Notes: generated by a model from the letters alone, not told the origin. A stretch of DNA of 64,000 bases from Leptospira sp. WS92.C1 (GCF_040833975.1 NZ_CP162130.1:3460001-3524000), one strand, 5' to 3'; positions 9,896-21,243 are shown, numbered from the stretch's first letter. Program-made: numbers and translations.

Positions 9896-10501
9896 ATGAA
9901 AGAATCCAGGAAGCAAATTCATTCTAAATCGGATCCGGCCAGGGATAGAATTTTGAAAGCCGCAGTCAGACTTTTTTATGAAAGGGGATATTCCAATACC
10001 GGAATCAACGAAATCCTGAGCGAAGCGGGAGCCTTTAAAAAAAGTTTATACCGCTACTTCCCTTCCAAAAAAGATCTTGGGTTAAGCTATATTTCTTTTC
10101 AAGAAGAAGAGATTCTTGGATTGGCTCAAACGATCATGCACAAATATCCCAAATTTCAGGATTTTGTTCCGAACTGGATTCGATTTTTAAAAAGAAGACT
10201 GAGGACCACTTACCGCTTTGGTTGTCCTTTGGCCAATTTCTCCAATCAGACACACGAAGAACCCGAGTTGAGAAAGAGAGTGATCGAATCTCTAAATCGA
10301 TGGAATCAAATTTTTGGAGCATATTTTTCCCAACCGATCTGGAAAAAAAAGAAAATTCTCGATTCTAAAACCGCCGTGGAAACTTCTGAAAAAGTTTTAT
10401 TTTTGTATTCAGGAGCAATGCAGCTCTACGGAGTTACAGGAAATTCCAAATTTATAAACCGGCTCGAAACGGAATTGTTTCGAGTGGAGGAAATGATTTA
10501 G
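9896..10501 (+). CDS. TetR-family transcriptional regulator
   Basis: 201 residues. The N-terminal helix-turn-helix is typical: RILKAAVRLFYERGYSNTGI then EILSEAGAFKKSLYRYFPSK. The C-terminal ligand domain resembles the TetR_C branch seen next to hydrolase or reductase genes (a FGCPLANFSNQ segment near residue 110). It is divergent from the thioesterase gene with a 34-bp palindrome between them, so it likely represses that gene and itself. The inducer is unknown; a fatty acyl compound is a guess from context. Confidence 0.92.
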   Translation: MKESRKQIHSKSDPARDRILKAAVRLFYERGYSNTGINEILSEAGAFKKSLYRYFPSKKDLGLSYISFQEEEILGLAQTIMHKYPKFQDFVPNWIRFLKRRLRTTYRFGCPLANFSNQTHEEPELRKRVIESLNRWNQIFGAYFSQPIWKKKKILDSKTAVETSEKVLFLYSGAMQLYGVTGNSKFINRLETELFRVEEMI

Positions 10502-10534
10502 ACTTTTATCAAATAGTTGTGCATCGAAGTATTG

Positions 10535-10996
10535 TTACAAACTCAGATTCAATCGAATCATATCCGCACACAAGATTCCGTTCTCATAAATCGGTTCGGG
10601 ATAGTTTTTCAAAAAATGATCCCGTTCCACTCCGTAAATTCGAAACCCGCACTTTTGATAAAATGCAAGCTGCGACAAACTCGAGTTTCCGGTTCCTACC
10701 TCAAGCATCCGAGCGTTTAATTTTTTCGCCTTTGCGATCGAATCCGAAACCAATCGTTTTCCAAAACCCTTTCCCTGAAATTTCTCAACGACAGATATGT
10801 TGATCAATTCGAGAATCTCCGGATTCTTCCAGATCAAGACATAGACTCCAACGAGTTCGCCCTCCGCTTCCGCAATCGAACAGATTCCTTTTTTGCAATA
10901 TTCTCTTACGATCGTTTGCGAAGGGTCCGCTGATAACAGCAGACCCCAAGGAAATTCTTCTTTGTCCGGATTGAGTTCTCTGATTTGAATGTTCAT
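10535..10996 (-). CDS. GNAT-family N-acetyltransferase
   Basis: 153 residues. The core reads LINISVVEKFQGKGFGKRLVSDSIAKAK, the beta4-alpha3 acetyl-CoA pyrophosphate loop, followed by AFYQKCGFRI near residue 118. A single-domain cytoplasmic acetyltransferase of unknown substrate. The 3' end converges with the TetR gene, 33 bases apart. Confidence 0.88.
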   Translation of the reverse strand: MNIQIRELNPDKEEFPWGLLLSADPSQTIVREYCKKGICSIAEAEGELVGVYVLIWKNPEILELINISVVEKFQGKGFGKRLVSDSIAKAKKLNARMLEVGTGNSSLSQLAFYQKCGFRIYGVERDHFLKNYPEPIYENGILCADMIRLNLSL

Positions 10997-11196
10997 TTTC
11001 GATCCCTGTCCGAATTCAGAATTCCTTTTTAGAAAAGAAAGGCAATCGATTTCGGATTTTTAGATTCTCACCGCGACTTAAAAAGGATCCGGCTCTTCGA
11101 AAAAAATTTTTTCCGAATTTTTTTAGAATCAAATACAACTTGCAAGAAAGAGAATAGTCATCCATTTTCGATTAGAATTCGCGTCGCGATGGTCAA

Positions 11197-11646
11197 ATGA
11201 CTTTCAAACCCAAAAACACAAAAAAGAAATCGACAAGTTTTAAAAATCCAGAGGTTGCCGAAATTTTTAAAACCTACCCGGAAAAGATCCGCGAAAAACT
11301 TCTCATATTGAGGGAACTCATTTTCGAAACCGCGAGTAACACGGAAGGTGTGGGAATGTTGGAAGAAACTTTGAAATGGGGACAACCGAGTTATCTCACC
11401 CCGATTTCCAAAAGCGGAAGCACCATCCGTATCGATCAGATCCCATCCCAAGAAAATCGATACGCCCTATTCTTTCATTGTCAGACAAATTTGGTTTCGA
11501 CTTTCCGAGAACTTTTTCCTAAAACATTAGAATTTGAAGGGAATCGTTGTATTTTATTGAACGTCAAGGATCGGATTCCCTTCAAAGAGCTGAGTCTTTG
11601 TATTTCCTTGGCTCTTACGTATCATCTCGATAAAAAACGTAAATAA
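11197..11646 (+). CDS. DUF1801 (YdhG-like) protein
   Basis: 149 residues with a Lys-rich N-terminus (KPKNTKKKSTS). The middle carries the DUF1801 pattern ETLKWGQPSYLTPISKSGSTIRI and a downstream beta strand YALFFHCQTNLV. Members are small soluble proteins of unclear biochemistry, sometimes tied to frataxin-like or iron roles; I do not assign one here. It stands alone. Confidence 0.75.
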   Translation: MTFKPKNTKKKSTSFKNPEVAEIFKTYPEKIREKLLILRELIFETASNTEGVGMLEETLKWGQPSYLTPISKSGSTIRIDQIPSQENRYALFFHCQTNLVSTFRELFPKTLEFEGNRCILLNVKDRIPFKELSLCISLALTYHLDKKRK

Positions 11647-11787
11647 GATTTGAAGGATATTTCAAATCCCTACTCGAGCTTGAAAATTCTTTCTGATTGT
11701 TCCTTTAAAGAATCTCTTTATAAAATTTGCTTGAACCGGAACTTCAAGTCGCTGCCAAAGTAAATTCAAGGAACCAGGATTAGAACA

Positions 11788-11827
11788 AAAAAATCCCTTG
11801 GAAGAAAACTCTTTCAAGGGATTTTTT
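11788..11827. terminator. Bidirectional intrinsic terminator
   Basis: AAAAAATCCCTTG pairs with CAAGGGATTTTTT across an 11-16-base loop, with A and T runs on the two sides. It serves the desaturase gene (leftward, stop 11856) and could also end read-through from the DUF1801 gene. Confidence 0.85.
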
Positions 11828-11855
11828 ATAATACAAAATTCTACAATTTAAAATC

Positions 11856-12956
11856 TTAAGCTGGAATGGCCTCCAAGTCCTCTTCATCCACGGAAACGGC
11901 ACTGCGGGCTTCCTTGTATGTCATCCATTTGCCTGTTTCGGAATCGATCACCTTACAACAAGAAGTGGATTTGAAATAATCCCCGATAATCGTGTCTTTT
12001 TCCAAAACGTTATCTCCATAGACCGCTTTGATTTCGTTTAATGCGCGTTTTAAATTGTAAAACGGGATTTTCATATGAACGTGATGCGGCATATGAATAA
12101 AGATATTGTGAAAGAAAAAATTTAGGATCGGATTGATATGATAATTGATTGTTCCTTTCATTTGCCCGTAATACGGAGTCCATTCGTCCTTTGTCTTCCA
12201 AGGAATTTCGGAATGAATGTGATGAACGTAAACCGTAATTCCCATAAAATAATTCCATGCGACAAACGGAATCAGACAAACTTTTGTAAACATCCAAAGT
12301 CCGGCAATCGTGTTAAAAGATCCCTCTACTGAGGAGCCTCCGAAATAAAAAACAAGCCCGGAGGAAACGAATGCAAAAGAAAGCATGATCCATTTGTCTC
12401 TTCCTGCCTCTTTCATAGGTGCGGTAAATAAAACCATTCCCTTGAGCCAGATTTCGATCATATAATAAAATCCGCCACCCCAAGCCGACCAAAAAAATCG
12501 GTGCATGGCCTTTTTGAATATTCCAAATTTTGCATATTCTTCCGCGGTAGCCGGATGCCAAACAAAATCGCCTTGTCTTTTGATCGTATGTCCATGATGA
12601 ATTCTGTTGTGTCCATAGGCCCACTGATTGTATGCGTGCAAGGAAGGTAACATAGCGATCTGACCGATCCAATAACGCAGGAATTTATTTTCAAATAAAG
12701 CTTCGTGAGCACAGTCGTGTCCGACTACAAAAAGAGCGGCAATCACGATTCCTGCAAAAAACCAAAGAAAAGGTAGTGCATACCAGGTATCCACGTTCCA
12801 GAGAAGAGTAACGACTAAACCGAAGAAAAACAAATCTCTCAAAAAGTAGCCGATTCCTTTGTAAGCCGGATTGGCAAAGGTGGCTTCCGAAAGAGTTTCT
12901 CGAACGGCTCCGAGGGTTTCCCTGGGGGGATTTTGCGTTTTTATTTTCACTTCCAT
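11856..12956 (-). CDS. Membrane fatty acid desaturase
   Basis: 366 residues with several membrane segments and the three His boxes of acyl-lipid desaturases: HDCAHE (residues 80-85), HNRIHH (116-121) and HMPHH in the C-terminal third. These bind the di-iron centre that inserts a double bond in membrane acyl chains using oxygen. The layout is closest to the delta-12/omega-3 (DesA-like) group, but position specificity cannot be read. A pair of operator-like motifs lies just upstream, and a good terminator follows. It probably adjusts membrane fluidity. Confidence 0.92.
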   Translation of the reverse strand: MEVKIKTQNPPRETLGAVRETLSEATFANPAYKGIGYFLRDLFFFGLVVTLLWNVDTWYALPFLWFFAGIVIAALFVVGHDCAHEALFENKFLRYWIGQIAMLPSLHAYNQWAYGHNRIHHGHTIKRQGDFVWHPATAEEYAKFGIFKKAMHRFFWSAWGGGFYYMIEIWLKGMVLFTAPMKEAGRDKWIMLSFAFVSSGLVFYFGGSSVEGSFNTIAGLWMFTKVCLIPFVAWNYFMGITVYVHHIHSEIPWKTKDEWTPYYGQMKGTINYHINPILNFFFHNIFIHMPHHVHMKIPFYNLKRALNEIKAVYGDNVLEKDTIIGDYFKSTSCCKVIDSETGKWMTYKEARSAVSVDEEDLEAIPA

Positions 12957-12971
12957 AACATTCTCCTTAGC

Positions 12972-13004
12972 GAACAGCGTTCAGTCAATAATGAACAACG
13001 TTAA
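12972..13004. promoter_or_regulatory. Paired operator-like motif upstream of the desaturase
   Basis: GAACAGCGTTCA at 12972-12983 and GAACAACGTTAA at 12993-13004 are two copies of one near-palindromic word, 21 bases apart (two helix turns on the same DNA face). They lie 16-48 bases upstream of the desaturase start. The GAAC-N3-GTTC form resembles sites of TetR-type FabR/DesT regulators that sense acyl-CoA saturation. The regulator is not in this window. Confidence 0.55.
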
Positions 13005-13110
13005 CTAATAAAAGAATTCTCTGCAAGGAAAAAATATAGGCTTAGTTCGAATTTTTCCCTCGGTCTGCGAGGAGTGATACGACTGATTCTGGCAAGCCCC
13101 TCTGGAATTT

Positions 13111-13168
13111 GTGGGAACTCCTGCAGATTGCGGTAGCAGGGGAAGTCGCCTTCTTTTGTGGGAACTCC
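13111..13168 (+). repeat. Two copies of the GYRGGAACTCC word
   Basis: GTGGGAACTCC occurs at 13111-13121 and again at 13158-13168 in the gap between the acetyltransferase and the desaturase. They belong to a family of short words spread over the window. Confidence 0.8.
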
Positions 13169-13189
13169 TCTTTTTCCTGAGAAAGGATT

Positions 13190-13744
13190 TTAAGATTTAA
13201 GAATGGGGGTATTCCATTCTAAATTAGAGATTTTGTAGAGTACATGATCGGATAATATGTGATCCACGGGCAAACTGGGGTGAGCAAAAAATCCAGCTTC
13301 TTTGAAGCCGATTCGCTTCATCACGGATTCGGACCGTAGATTTAAAATGGATGTAAACGATACGACTTCCGGAAATTTTAAGGTTGAAAATCCGTATTGC
13401 AAACATGCCGAAGCAGCTTCGGTTGCATATCCTTGCCCCCAAAAGGAAAAAGGAATTCTCCAGCCGATTTCGACCGCGGGAGTGAAATGAGACGCAAACC
13501 CCACATTCATAAAGCCGGTAAATCCGACAAAATCGGCGGATTCTTTTGATTCCAAAACCCAACGTCCGTATCCGTTTTGATCAAAATGGATTTGAATTCT
13601 TTCGATCAATCGATCCGATTCTTCTTTTGATAAAATCGAAGGGAAGAATTCCATCACCCTTGGATCTGAGTTCATCCGAAAGAAGGGTTCCCAATCGCTT
13701 TCTTGCCATTTTCTAAGAATCAATCTCTCTGTTTCTAAAACCAT
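13190..13744 (-). CDS. RimJ/RimL-type GNAT acetyltransferase
   Basis: 184 residues from the ATG at 13744 (MVLETERLILRKW); an upstream TTG adds seven residues. The N-terminal LETERLILRKW motif and VEIGWRIPFSFWGQGYATEA are typical of the RimJ/RimL branch (Acetyltransf_3), which acetylates N-termini or small amines. The C-terminal part has LRSESVMKRIGF. The third acetyltransferase in 5 kb, but not a close paralogue of the others. Confidence 0.88.
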   Translation of the reverse strand: MVLETERLILRKWQESDWEPFFRMNSDPRVMEFFPSILSKEESDRLIERIQIHFDQNGYGRWVLESKESADFVGFTGFMNVGFASHFTPAVEIGWRIPFSFWGQGYATEAASACLQYGFSTLKFPEVVSFTSILNLRSESVMKRIGFKEAGFFAHPSLPVDHILSDHVLYKISNLEWNTPILKS

Positions 13745-13998
13745 TTTTCTTTGATTACTCCACAAATATGAAAATGAAAGGAAATTAGTATTGCCAAAGT
13801 TAGTTCTGCCGATAGTATTGACATAGAATTCCAGTTATTCAATCGATTTTCTAACTTCTGAACGTAGTCCTATCTTTAAAGTTTGCTCTTCTTTTTAAGT
13901 CCTGCATCTCTAAAATTTTTCTACCTCCCAACATACCGGGAAATGCTGTTTTTAAATCAAGATAACTTGATCTAATTCATAACGACACGAGGAAAAAT

Positions 13999-14259
13999 AT
14001 GTCTGTTAACATTTATGTAGGAAACCTTTCTTACGATATCACCGAAGGAAAATTAGGTGAACTTTTTGGAGCGCACGGAGCTGTTAATTCAGTAAAAATC
14101 ATTACTGATCAGTATTCCGGAAAATCCAAAGGATTTGCTTTCGTTGAAATGCCAAACAAAGACGAGGCAGACAAGGCGATCAAAGACCTGGACGGAAAAA
14201 ACGTTCTTACACGTAACCTGAAAGTTAACGTTGCAAAACCAAAAAACGATAGATTCTAA
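13999..14259 (+). CDS. RRM-domain RNA-binding protein
   Basis: 86 residues, a single RNA recognition motif. RNP2 is IYVGNLS near residue 5 and RNP1 is KGFAFVEM near residue 45, each with the aromatic residues that stack on RNA. Such small RRM proteins in spirochaetes and cyanobacteria are often cold-induced and may act as RNA chaperones. The ATG at 13999 follows CACGAGGAAA, and a strong terminator follows at 14304, so it is a single-gene unit. Confidence 0.93.
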   Translation: MSVNIYVGNLSYDITEGKLGELFGAHGAVNSVKIITDQYSGKSKGFAFVEMPNKDEADKAIKDLDGKNVLTRNLKVNVAKPKNDRF

Positions 14260-14303
14260 TTTAGAAATTTTTAATTTTTAAATAGATTTTATCTATTTTT
14301 GTG

Positions 14304-14349
14304 GGCCGTCTTAGAAGTGAAAACTTCAAGGGCGGCTTTTTTATTTTTT
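14304..14349 (+). terminator. Intrinsic terminator of the RRM gene
   Basis: GCCGTCTTAGAAGT pairs with AACTTCAAGGGCGGC around a short loop and is followed by TTTTTTATTTTTT. Confidence 0.9.
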
Positions 14350-14446
14350 GAAAAATCGCTGCGGCTGCGGGTCTATTTTTTTCATTCTAACAATTTTTTT
14401 CCTCCGGTCGTGCTCTCGCCGCGTTTGTCGGGAACCGTACTTGAGT

Positions 14447-14968
14447 ATGGGAAAGATTTATTTACATACGGAACAAAAGATTCAATCGGCTTTGTTCGAA
14501 TCCGGAACTAGGGTCGAGACCATTCTGTTTCCGGATTCGTATTTCAACGCATTGACCTTGGAACAAAGAAAAGCGCTTCCGAAACGGATTCTACCTTTGT
14601 TGAAACGATATCAGAAGTTGATGTTGTCCCAAAGGAGAATCAATTCCAAGGCCGGAAAAACCTTGTATCAAAAACCGCAGGGAATGGTCCGGGTCAATAT
14701 GAGAATCAATACCGGTGCTTGGGCGATTCTCGGTGCAATTTCGGCTGCTCACGGTGTTTCCCGTTGTTTTATGGTGAATTATCTGTTGTGGCTGGACGAT
14801 TCCGAAGTCGGGGATTCTATCGAGCAAACCTTGAATGTGGGATGTCCAACCTTCCACAATATTTACAGTTATATCTGGCACCTCGATCTCACCAAAAACA
14901 GCATCACTCGAAGGATCGAGTTTAATCCAAACCCGCTTTGGACGACGATAGAGCATTCTATCTACTAA
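14447..14968 (+). CDS. DUF1564 family protein
   Basis: 173 residues from the ATG at 14447 (MGKIYLHTEQ). It belongs to the Leptospira-enriched DUF1564 family, and a paralogue lies at 58935..59447. The best conserved part is TLYQKPQGMVRVNMRIN followed by a helix, HGVSRCFMVNYLLWL. The order strand (VRVNMRIN), helix (AWAILGAISAA), turn, helix resembles a ribbon-helix-helix fold, which would bind DNA as a dimer. That is my inference; no function is established as far as I know. Confidence 0.8.
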   Translation: MGKIYLHTEQKIQSALFESGTRVETILFPDSYFNALTLEQRKALPKRILPLLKRYQKLMLSQRRINSKAGKTLYQKPQGMVRVNMRINTGAWAILGAISAAHGVSRCFMVNYLLWLDDSEVGDSIEQTLNVGCPTFHNIYSYIWHLDLTKNSITRRIEFNPNPLWTTIEHSIY

Positions 14969-15056
14969 AACAAGAGTTTGATCCTTACGAAATAATCCAT
15001 TGTGAATTCGCAAAAAATCACAATGAAGAGTCGTATGTAAGTTCTTTTTTCAAAAT

Positions 15057-15866
<810 letters not shown>

Positions 15867-15889
15867 AAGTAATCTCTTATATTCCTATT

Positions 15890-16279
15890 TTAGTTACTGC
15901 CATCAAATTCAATCGTAAAACGTTTTATTAATTTCGGATCCACGTATTTCGCACTTCCGTAAAAATCCTTTTTTTGACCCGCCAAAAGTCCCTGTACCGC
16001 GAACTGACAGGATTCCAATAAAATGTCATCCTTATCATAAAGATTGATCGTAAAAAAAACTTCAGTATGATCCTTTCCCGATAAATTTTCAATCTGACCG
16101 TTGATTTCAAGATATGCATACTGATCCTGCAATCCTACGTTATAGTATTTGTATTTACCGTCGATCGTGAAGTCTCCATTTGATTTGCCGAGAACCGCCA
16201 ATGGACAAAACAAAAAGATACAAATAAGGCGGTAAAAAATCGTTCTATGAAATATTTTGTAGAAAAAATTTTTAGACAT
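15890..16279 (-). CDS. Exported hypothetical protein
   Basis: 129 residues from the ATG at 16279, preceded by GAGAGGA. The N-terminus is a signal peptide ending near AVLG. The mature part is a small beta-rich domain with [20 protein letters not shown], a pattern like FxLYD or DUF3426 domains that sit outside the membrane. It lies directly upstream of the SPFH lipoprotein gene in the same direction, so the two may work together. No function assigned. Confidence 0.72.
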   Translation of the reverse strand: MSKNFFYKIFHRTIFYRLICIFLFCPLAVLGKSNGDFTIDGKYKYYNVGLQDQYAYLEINGQIENLSGKDHTEVFFTINLYDKDDILLESCQFAVQGLLAGQKKDFYGSAKYVDPKLIKRFTIEFDGSN

Positions 16280-16521
16280 AAATCCTCTCAAATATCGAAT
16301 GAGAATTGAATTTAAAAAAACGGGTCAGAACGATTTTAAAATTATATTATATCAAAGAAGAATCGTATCATCGAATTTTCAAATCAGAAACCAATTTCCG
16401 GATTCTTTTACAGATTTTTAAAACTTTTCGAATATACGACCCTTAAATGAGGAGATTTGAAATCTATAACATTGAAATTTACAAAGACATTTTTAAGTCC
16501 GACTTTTTTGGTCTTTGCAAA

Positions 16522-17189
16522 TCAGCTCTCGGGAACCTGGTCCAAATAACTTTTTAATTCTTCTTTGAGACCGGGTGGAAGTTGCAATCCGGAGCTTTCG
16601 ATTCTTTCGTTGTATTTACTAAACGAAAATCGATGTTTGGAAGTTCTAATATAATCCTCGAGTGCTTCCGAACCCCAATCCAGAATATCCTGAATAAATT
16701 CTTCGTTCTCTTCCAGTTTTTCGCAGTAGGGAATAAAAAGGGGACGATTGACCGGTCTTCCGATTGTTCTATAAAACATTAGACGCTTGAGTAGATCGCT
16801 GTCCTTGAGATTTTCCTTTTTCTCCATCGCCTTTTCCACCATTCTTAAATTGATACAATCCAAGAATTCTACCTTTAAGTTTTTATCATTCAGACGTCTG
16901 CGAAGAGATGTTTTGATTTCCTCGGTTTCGTATAAAAAGTTAGGACAGTATTCGGGACATTCTACTTCTTTATGTAAATCGCAAAAATGAAGCAGAATGC
17001 AATCGATATCGGAAGCTGTTTCCACAATTCCAAAATTGATCGATCCGAGAATTTCAACTCCGGTATGAAAGCCTTTGTCTTCGAGCTCTTTCAAAGCGAT
17101 CCGAAACGCCTGCATTCGTTTGAGAGCTTCTTTGGTATCATAGTTCCGATATTTGTTTTTAAGAGCGATATATTTCTCTACGAGTTTGG

Positions 17190-17193
<4 letters not shown>
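16522..17193 (-). CDS. Nucleotidyltransferase-fold protein
   Basis: 223 residues. [21 protein letters not shown] near residues 48-68 has the GS-x-G and SDID pattern of the nucleotidyltransferase superfamily, whose acidic residues bind magnesium. Four Cys ([13 protein letters not shown]) follow near residue 75. The target is unknown. Its ATG overlaps the TGA of the upstream esterase gene, so the two are translationally coupled. Confidence 0.75.
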
Positions 17194-17897
<704 letters not shown>

Positions 17898-17979
17898 TTT
17901 AGATTCTCCAAATATGAAATGAAAGAATATTCATCTAACTAAAATCTATTTTCGATTTAGAAAGGCAAAGGAAATTCGG

Positions 17980-18012
<33 letters not shown>

Positions 18013-18056
18013 CTTGGAAATGGAAAGCCAATCAGTATCTCGACACGAGGGAAATC

Positions 18057-18824
18057 ATGTCTAAACAGTTTGAAGGAAAAATCGCACTCGTCACAGGAGC
18101 GGCGTCTCCCCGCGGTCTCGGAAGAGCGATCGCAAATACAATCGCAAAAGAGGGAGGGGACATAGTAGTATGCGACCTTAACAAAGAACATATCGAACAA
18201 GCAGCCGCGGAAATTGCAAAAGAATTCGGAGTCAAAACCCTAGGAATTCCGTGTAACGTTACAAAACCGGAAGACTGCGACGCCGTGATCGCGGGTATCA
18301 AGGAAAAATTCGGTAAACTGGATTTCCTCGTAAACAACGCCGGTGTTCTCAAAGACAATCTTTTGATGAGAATGAGCGAGCAAGAATTCGACTTCGTTAT
18401 GGACGTAAACCTCAAAGGCGTATTTTTGATGACCAAGTCCGCATCCAAACTTCTTCTCAAAGCTGAGTCGGGTAGAATCGTAAACATCTCTTCGGTTTCC
18501 GGTCTGACCGGACAACCCGGACAAGCAAACTACTCCGCTTCCAAAGCCGGGGTGATCGCTCTTACAAAAGTTTCAGCGAGAGAATTTTCCGGAAGAAACG
18601 TCCTTGTAAACGCGGTTTGTCCGGGTTACGTGCAAACCGACATGACTGCTTCTCTTCCCGAAGAGGTTAAGAAAAAACTGACGGATCCGATGTTCATTCC
18701 GCTCAGAAGACCGGGAACACAACAAGAGATCGCAAACGCGGTAAAATTTTTCCTAAGCGACCAATCCAATTATATCACCGGAACCTATTTGAGAGTGGAC
18801 GGCGGCGCCGCGATCGGAATGTAA
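18057..18824 (+). CDS. fabG: 3-oxoacyl-ACP reductase (SDR family)
   Basis: 255 residues. The start is the ATG at 18057 with GAGGAAA before it; the frame extends 21 codons further but without support. It is a classical short-chain dehydrogenase: [12 protein letters not shown] for NADPH binding, NNAG near residue 90, catalytic Ser in ISSVSG, and YSASKAG. The C-terminus [16 protein letters not shown] is typical of FabG. It would reduce 3-ketoacyl-ACP in fatty acid elongation. Leptospira carries several FabG paralogues, so it may serve another ketone substrate. Confidence 0.85.
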   Translation: MSKQFEGKIALVTGAASPRGLGRAIANTIAKEGGDIVVCDLNKEHIEQAAAEIAKEFGVKTLGIPCNVTKPEDCDAVIAGIKEKFGKLDFLVNNAGVLKDNLLMRMSEQEFDFVMDVNLKGVFLMTKSASKLLLKAESGRIVNISSVSGLTGQPGQANYSASKAGVIALTKVSAREFSGRNVLVNAVCPGYVQTDMTASLPEEVKKKLTDPMFIPLRRPGTQQEIANAVKFFLSDQSNYITGTYLRVDGGAAIGM

Positions 18825-19142
18825 TTTAATAAAAATTGAATGTGATTGTGGAGGGTGGTGTCAAAAGCCATTCTCCGCAAACCTCTTCCTTTAAGTGAGT
18901 TTACCTTTATAATTTTCACCCTAAATCGGATCCAGCAAATTAGAAATATCCGTTATCGACAAGGGACAAACACCAAATATAGAAAATGATTAAGACCCGC
19001 TTGTAAAAATCCGATTATTTCTTTTGGCATCGTATCCATCTGCAAAAAGAGTCAATAATATATTTCCTAATTGACTTCTGCCTTTTTTTAATATTTTTTA
19101 TACTCGAATCGTTTCTATTTTTAATTATTTGTAGGATATGTC
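18825..19142. other. Intergenic, 318 bases, no gene seen
   Basis: The gap is AT-rich toward its right end. It should contain the promoter of the frameshifted gene at 19143. No RNA or repeat was recognised. Confidence 0.4.
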
Positions 19143-20226
19143 ATGTTAAAACGAACTCATTATCGATTTATTTTTCTCGCATGCATCTATCTTTTCTCCA
19201 CACATTGTCTTGCTACTTTAACTCTCAGAGAAAAGTTGAATCACGTCGGACCTTTAGAAGAGAGTTACAGTAACGGTCTTACAAAACCCGAGTCCTTTGT
19301 CTTTAAGCAGGGTGGGATTTGCGTCAATAGCGTTCATGATTTTCTCATGGATCGTTTTAGACGTCGTCGATCATTGTATCGGTGTTATTCGAGTGATGGT
19401 CATGCAAACACGGCTTGGATGGAAGGTGAAATTGAGCCGCCCAAAAGAACTAAGGACGTTAATTCTTATTTTACTTATTATTTCGCACTAAACGAAACAA
19501 TCAAATACTCTGCGTATATTCCCGAATTAAACCAAAGAATTACTAACTACTTACACCGGTTATTATTTCGAAGTAAAACCTTGGAGATCTCTTTCCGATT
19601 CGGACGATTGTTTATCATTATTTGCAAAAACCGGAAAAGCCTGCAAGCTACCCGGTCCTGACTTTTCGATTTTAGTCGGGGAGAAAATAGTCCATGCAAG
19701 ATACGTTCTGACTCCTTGGGGTAATTTTATCGAACTTAGACTTTCAAAAGGCAAGATCAAAACATTACAACAGAAAGAACCGGATCGATGGGTTTGGACG
19801 GAGAATCATTTTGTAAAGATTCCATTGTCCGATAATGAATACGATACAACCTACATGAGCAAAGACACCGGACAAGATACGGAAAAAATATTTCAGTATA
19901 AATTAGATGTTTCGGCAGATCCGATTCAAAGCGACTTTGCGGAGCCGATCGTAATTTACAAAGACGCTCAAATTTTATCTTTCTTTTATTATCCTAACGA
20001 TCTGACAGTGCGATCCATCGTACCTCAAATTCCGATTCGGATTGATCATAGTAATTTGTATCCCGGCGGTTCGTTTGTATATTACGGACGAATTTTTAAA
20101 ACCATGGGACTTTATGCTTTATATCCGGTTGCAATCGCAATCGATATCGTAACCGCACCCATTCTGTTCCCTTTGTTCGCAATCATGATGGCCGGGTCCC
20201 GCCGTCCTCGCTCAGACCGTGAATAA
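19143..20226 (+). pseudogene. Frameshifted exported protein of unknown family
   Basis: The frame that starts at 19143 has a signal peptide (residues 1-23, ending near STHC) and reads sensibly to about PELNQ. At 19551-19552 a TT stands where one T would let the reading continue as NYYTGYYFEVKPW. The next frame then runs open to a stop at 20226, ending in a hydrophobic stretch ILFPLFAIMMAG. Together they give about 360 residues. The base is probably an insertion that kills the gene; a sequencing error would also explain it. No family recognised. Confidence 0.75.
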
Positions 20227-20886
20227 TGAGCAATCAATCATAAATGGAACAGATTTTAGAATCTTAGAAACATTGAGGAAAAGTTAGTTTTGATCGATTT
20301 TCTAAAAAAGATTTACAGCGTGTCCTAAAAACCTGCCGAGCGATTCGTAAAGAGCGAAGGCACTGAGTTTCCCGAGCGATTCGTAAAGAGCGAAGGCACT
20401 GAGTTTCCCGAGCGATCCGTAAAGAGCGAAGGCACTGAGTTTCCCGAGCGATCCCACTTTTGTTTTTACGAACTTGGATCGAAACTAAAAGATTCAACAT
20501 CAAAACTGATACGGCGGGGATAGAATTCCAATGGAGAAACGTAGGCTTTATCTTGGAATTTTTAAAAAACAAAAATTCGGATTCGATCAACATCGGAGTT
20601 TTTGTTTTTTTTAAAGAATTTTGAAACCGTTCATTTTTAAGATCGGAAAAACGCTGTAAAATTTCGAATTTTTGCATTCAATCTCGATTTCATAAATTTG
20701 TCATTCTTTTCTGATCGATTCATTTTATTTGTTCCGACAAATTGTTTCTCTGAAATTCTTCTTGAAACGGACTTAAAGTCCCTTCTAAGATAAAATACCT
20801 CTGGGGATTCGGCAAAAAAACGTTCTATGATTGTTCCAAAATAGAATTTACCGGTCGTATTTATTTTATTCTTAAAAAGGTTAAAT
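20227..20886. other. Non-coding stretch holding a tandem repeat
   Basis: This 660-base gap contains the 36-bp tandem repeat at 20338-20454. The rest is AT-rich and shows no gene or RNA I recognise. The end of the gap should hold the promoter of the DUF35 gene. Confidence 0.5.
20338..20454. repeat. 36-bp tandem repeat, three full units plus 9 bases
   Basis: Units at 20338-20373, 20374-20409 and 20410-20445, then GAGCGATCC. Units differ at one base (GATTCG or GATCCG). The units abut without spacers, so this is not a CRISPR array. It has the size and form of the VNTR loci used to type Leptospira strains. Confidence 0.9.
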
Positions 20887-21243
20887 ATGTCGGAAACTAT
20901 ATTCCATATTTTGAAAGGAAAGAAATGTAATTCCTGCGGCTTTCAAATGACAGAACCTTCTGTCGCTTGTACAAATTGCGGAAGCTCGGATACCGCCGAA
21001 ATCCGATTTTCCGGTTTGGGAAAAGTTTACACGTATACGGTCGTACACGTAGGATTCGGTCACCTCGCAAAACGAGCTCCCTATGTTCTTGCTGTTATCG
21101 AATTAGAAGAAGGAATCAAAACCATGGGAATTTTGGAGGGAGAAATTTCCGGTGTTTCCGTAATCGAATCCGTCAAAATCGATTTGAACGTAAGGTTTAC
21201 AAAAGAAGAGCCGGACACGGGTTTTATCTTTCAACCCGTTTGA
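20887..21243 (+). CDS. DUF35 zinc-ribbon/OB-fold protein
   Basis: 118 residues. The N-terminus holds CNSC (15-18) and CTNC (28-31), a rubredoxin-like zinc ribbon, followed by an OB-fold region with GLGKVYTYTVVHVGFGHLAKRAPYVLAVIELEEG, the DUF35 signature. DUF35 proteins usually bind acyl-CoA or partner with thiolases and HMG-CoA synthases. No thiolase lies next to it here, so the partner is elsewhere or unknown. Confidence 0.88.
   Translation: MSETIFHILKGKKCNSCGFQMTEPSVACTNCGSSDTAEIRFSGLGKVYTYTVVHVGFGHLAKRAPYVLAVIELEEGIKTMGILEGEISGVSVIESVKIDLNVRFTKEEPDTGFIFQPV

Noticed and set aside
20338..20454. Short CRISPR array
   Set aside because: The units abut with no unique spacers and there are no cas genes.
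20264..20677. A 137-codon frame on the minus strand with repeated RSLRIARETQCL
   Set aside because: It is only the 36-bp tandem repeat read through in one frame; outside the repeat it lacks protein character.
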